From Pseudomonas lini (lineage in GTDB: Bacteria > Pseudomonadota > Gammaproteobacteria > Pseudomonadales > Pseudomonadaceae), in assembly GCF_001042905.1 (NCBI RefSeq), contig NZ_JYLB01000003.1, positions 434,001-498,000 of the forward strand: a stretch of 64,000 nt of DNA, given 5' to 3'. The translations under genes and the position numbers were made by a program. The notes under the pieces were generated by a model that saw only the letters and a program-made list of their open reading frames with translations, searched no databases and had not been told where the DNA came from. Shown here piece after piece: positions 62,971 to 64,000 of the stretch; the stretch's first letter is position 1; every line of letters begins with the position of its first letter.

Positions 62971-64000
62971 ATGAATACGCCGATCTGCTGATCATCGGTG
63001 CCGGCCCCGCTGGGATGGCCGCCGCCCTTGCCGCCGCACCCAGTGGCGCACGCATCGTCATGCTCGATGACAATCCGCTGCCGGGCGGACAAATCTGGCG
63101 TGATGGCCCTCAAGCCAACGTGCCCGATCAGGCCCGTCGCCTACGTGAGCGTTTGCAATCTTGCAGCAACATCCGCCATCACGCCGGCACCCGCGTGATC
63201 GCCAGTCCCGGTCCGAAACAACTGTTGGTCGAAGATGATGAGGACGGCTGGTTGATCAGTTACGACAAACTGATTCTGTGCACCGGTGCCCGCGAGCTGC
63301 TGCTGCCCTTCCCCGGCTGGACGTTGCCTGGCGTGACCGGGGCCGGTGGCTTGCAAGCGCTGATCAAGGCGGGTGTGCCGGTGCAAGGTGAGCGCGTGGT
63401 GATCGCCGGCAGCGGCCCGCTATTGCTGGCGAGTGCCGCCACCGCGAAAAAATATGGCGCTCAGGTACAACGCATCGCCGAGCAAGCCTCGCGCACCGCC
63501 GTCGCCGGTTTCGCCGCGCAACTGCCCCGCTGGCCCGCCAAATGGTTGCAATCGTTCAGCTTGTTCGACCGCCATTACCGCACCGCAACCCACGTGCTGG
63601 CCGCCCTTGGCACTGACCGACTGGAAGGTGTGCGCCTGCAACAGCAAGGCAAAATCGTCGAACTGGAATGTGATCGGCTGGCCTGTGGTTTCGGCTTGAT
63701 CCCGAACATTCAATTGGGCCAGGCACTGGGTTACGCCATCGAAGGTCAGGCGTTGGCGGTGGATGCCTGGCAGGCCAGCAACCGTGCCGATCATTATGCG
63801 GCGGGTGAATGCACCGGGTTTGGTGGCAGTGAACTGGCGTTGGTCGAAGGTGCCATTGCTGGCCACGCGGCGGTCGGTGACCTTGAAGCGGCACGCCAGT
63901 TGTGGCCACACCGGGCACGCTGGCAGGGTTTCGCCAAGGCACTGAATCAGGCATTCGCCCTCGACCCGCAACTCAAGTCTCTGGCCCGATTCGACACTCT
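62967..64000 (+). CDS. D-hydroxyproline dehydrogenase, NAD(P)/FAD-type subunit, cut by window edge
   Basis: The frame opens at ATG 62967 and stays open to the right edge (344 codons seen). It starts LLIIGAGPAGMAAALAA (FAD) and has VVIAGSGPLLLASAATA (second dinucleotide fold, about residue 140-155), GLIPNIQLGQALG and AGECTGFGGSELALVEG. It matches the alpha-type flavoprotein of heteromeric D-amino-acid dehydrogenases. The 3' end is missing. Confidence 0.9.
   Translation, partial: MNEYADLLIIGAGPAGMAAALAAAPSGARIVMLDDNPLPGGQIWRDGPQANVPDQARRLRERLQSCSNIRHHAGTRVIASPGPKQLLVEDDEDGWLISYDKLILCTGARELLLPFPGWTLPGVTGAGGLQALIKAGVPVQGERVVIAGSGPLLLASAATAKKYGAQVQRIAEQASRTAVAGFAAQLPRWPAKWLQSFSLFDRHYRTATHVLAALGTDRLEGVRLQQQGKIVELECDRLACGFGLIPNIQLGQALGYAIEGQALAVDAWQASNRADHYAAGECTGFGGSELALVEGAIAGHAAVGDLEAARQLWPHRARWQGFAKALNQAFALDPQLKSLARFDT

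Noticed and set aside
1..64000. CRISPR array, tRNA or rRNA genes, insertion sequences
   Set aside because: The only repeated units are spaced inverted REP-type palindromes; no regular direct repeats, cloverleaf-type sequence or transposase frame was seen.

Overview
The window looks like the chromosome of a fluorescent Pseudomonas (P. fluorescens group). GC content is high in most genes. Many intergenic gaps carry paired REP palindromes of the type common in these species, and the gene content (LhpA-type hydroxyproline catabolism, ArsJ/GAPDH arsenic resistance, DUF6124, GalU-RfaH) fits. No tRNA, rRNA, insertion sequence, phage or CRISPR array was seen. Both edges cut genes: a ChbG/YdjC deacetylase on the left and a D-hydroxyproline dehydrogenase subunit on the right.

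Region 1 (1-21.5 kb) is mixed metabolism and regulation. It holds a deacetylase with a GNAT protein, a methyltransferase, LysR/AraC/GlxA regulators, a four-gene DoxX / monooxygenase / amidohydrolase / YcaC operon, an MBL-fold hydrolase, an arylesterase-like hydrolase, a flavodoxin-like protein, two convergent winged-helix-ATPase regulators, a pirin, an ABC exporter and a PhnB-like VOC protein.

Region 2 (21.5-48 kb) is a large exopolysaccharide (EPS) island, AT-rich in places. It opens with an orphan three-gene regulatory module: pseudo-receiver/winged-helix, degenerate EAL, pseudo-receiver/winged-helix. This is followed by a WcaJ-type initiating glucosyl-phosphate transferase. A yjbEFGH/gfc-like operon carrying its own Wza lies on the minus strand, with an intrinsic terminator after yjbE. 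A ten-gene minus-strand operon (wzy, wzx, pyruvyltransferase, PL14-like lyase, acyltransferase, glycosyltransferase, pssD, pssE, manC, ugd) starts just downstream of a clear ops element, the RfaH loading site. The wzb-wzc pair lies upstream of it. Then come galU, a strange miniature phosphomannomutase remnant, and rfaH itself. The inferred product is a Wzx/Wzy-type acidic EPS with glucose, glucuronic acid and probably mannose, decorated with acetyl and pyruvyl groups.

Region 3 (48-64 kb) holds uppP (lipid carrier recycling, which also serves the EPS pathway), a small glycine-zipper-like protein, a UspE-like stress protein, a trypsin-like lipoprotein, and the arsR-gap-arsJ operon. A Fur-boxed siderophore receptor with PepSY and cytochrome b561 genes follows. 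The window ends with an MHS-family transporter divergent from a GntR regulator and the trans-4-hydroxyproline catabolic operon.

The most novel parts are the orphan pseudo-receiver/EAL module beside the EPS genes, the internally deleted phosphomannomutase coupled to rfaH, and the RfaH/ops circuit contained within one EPS island.
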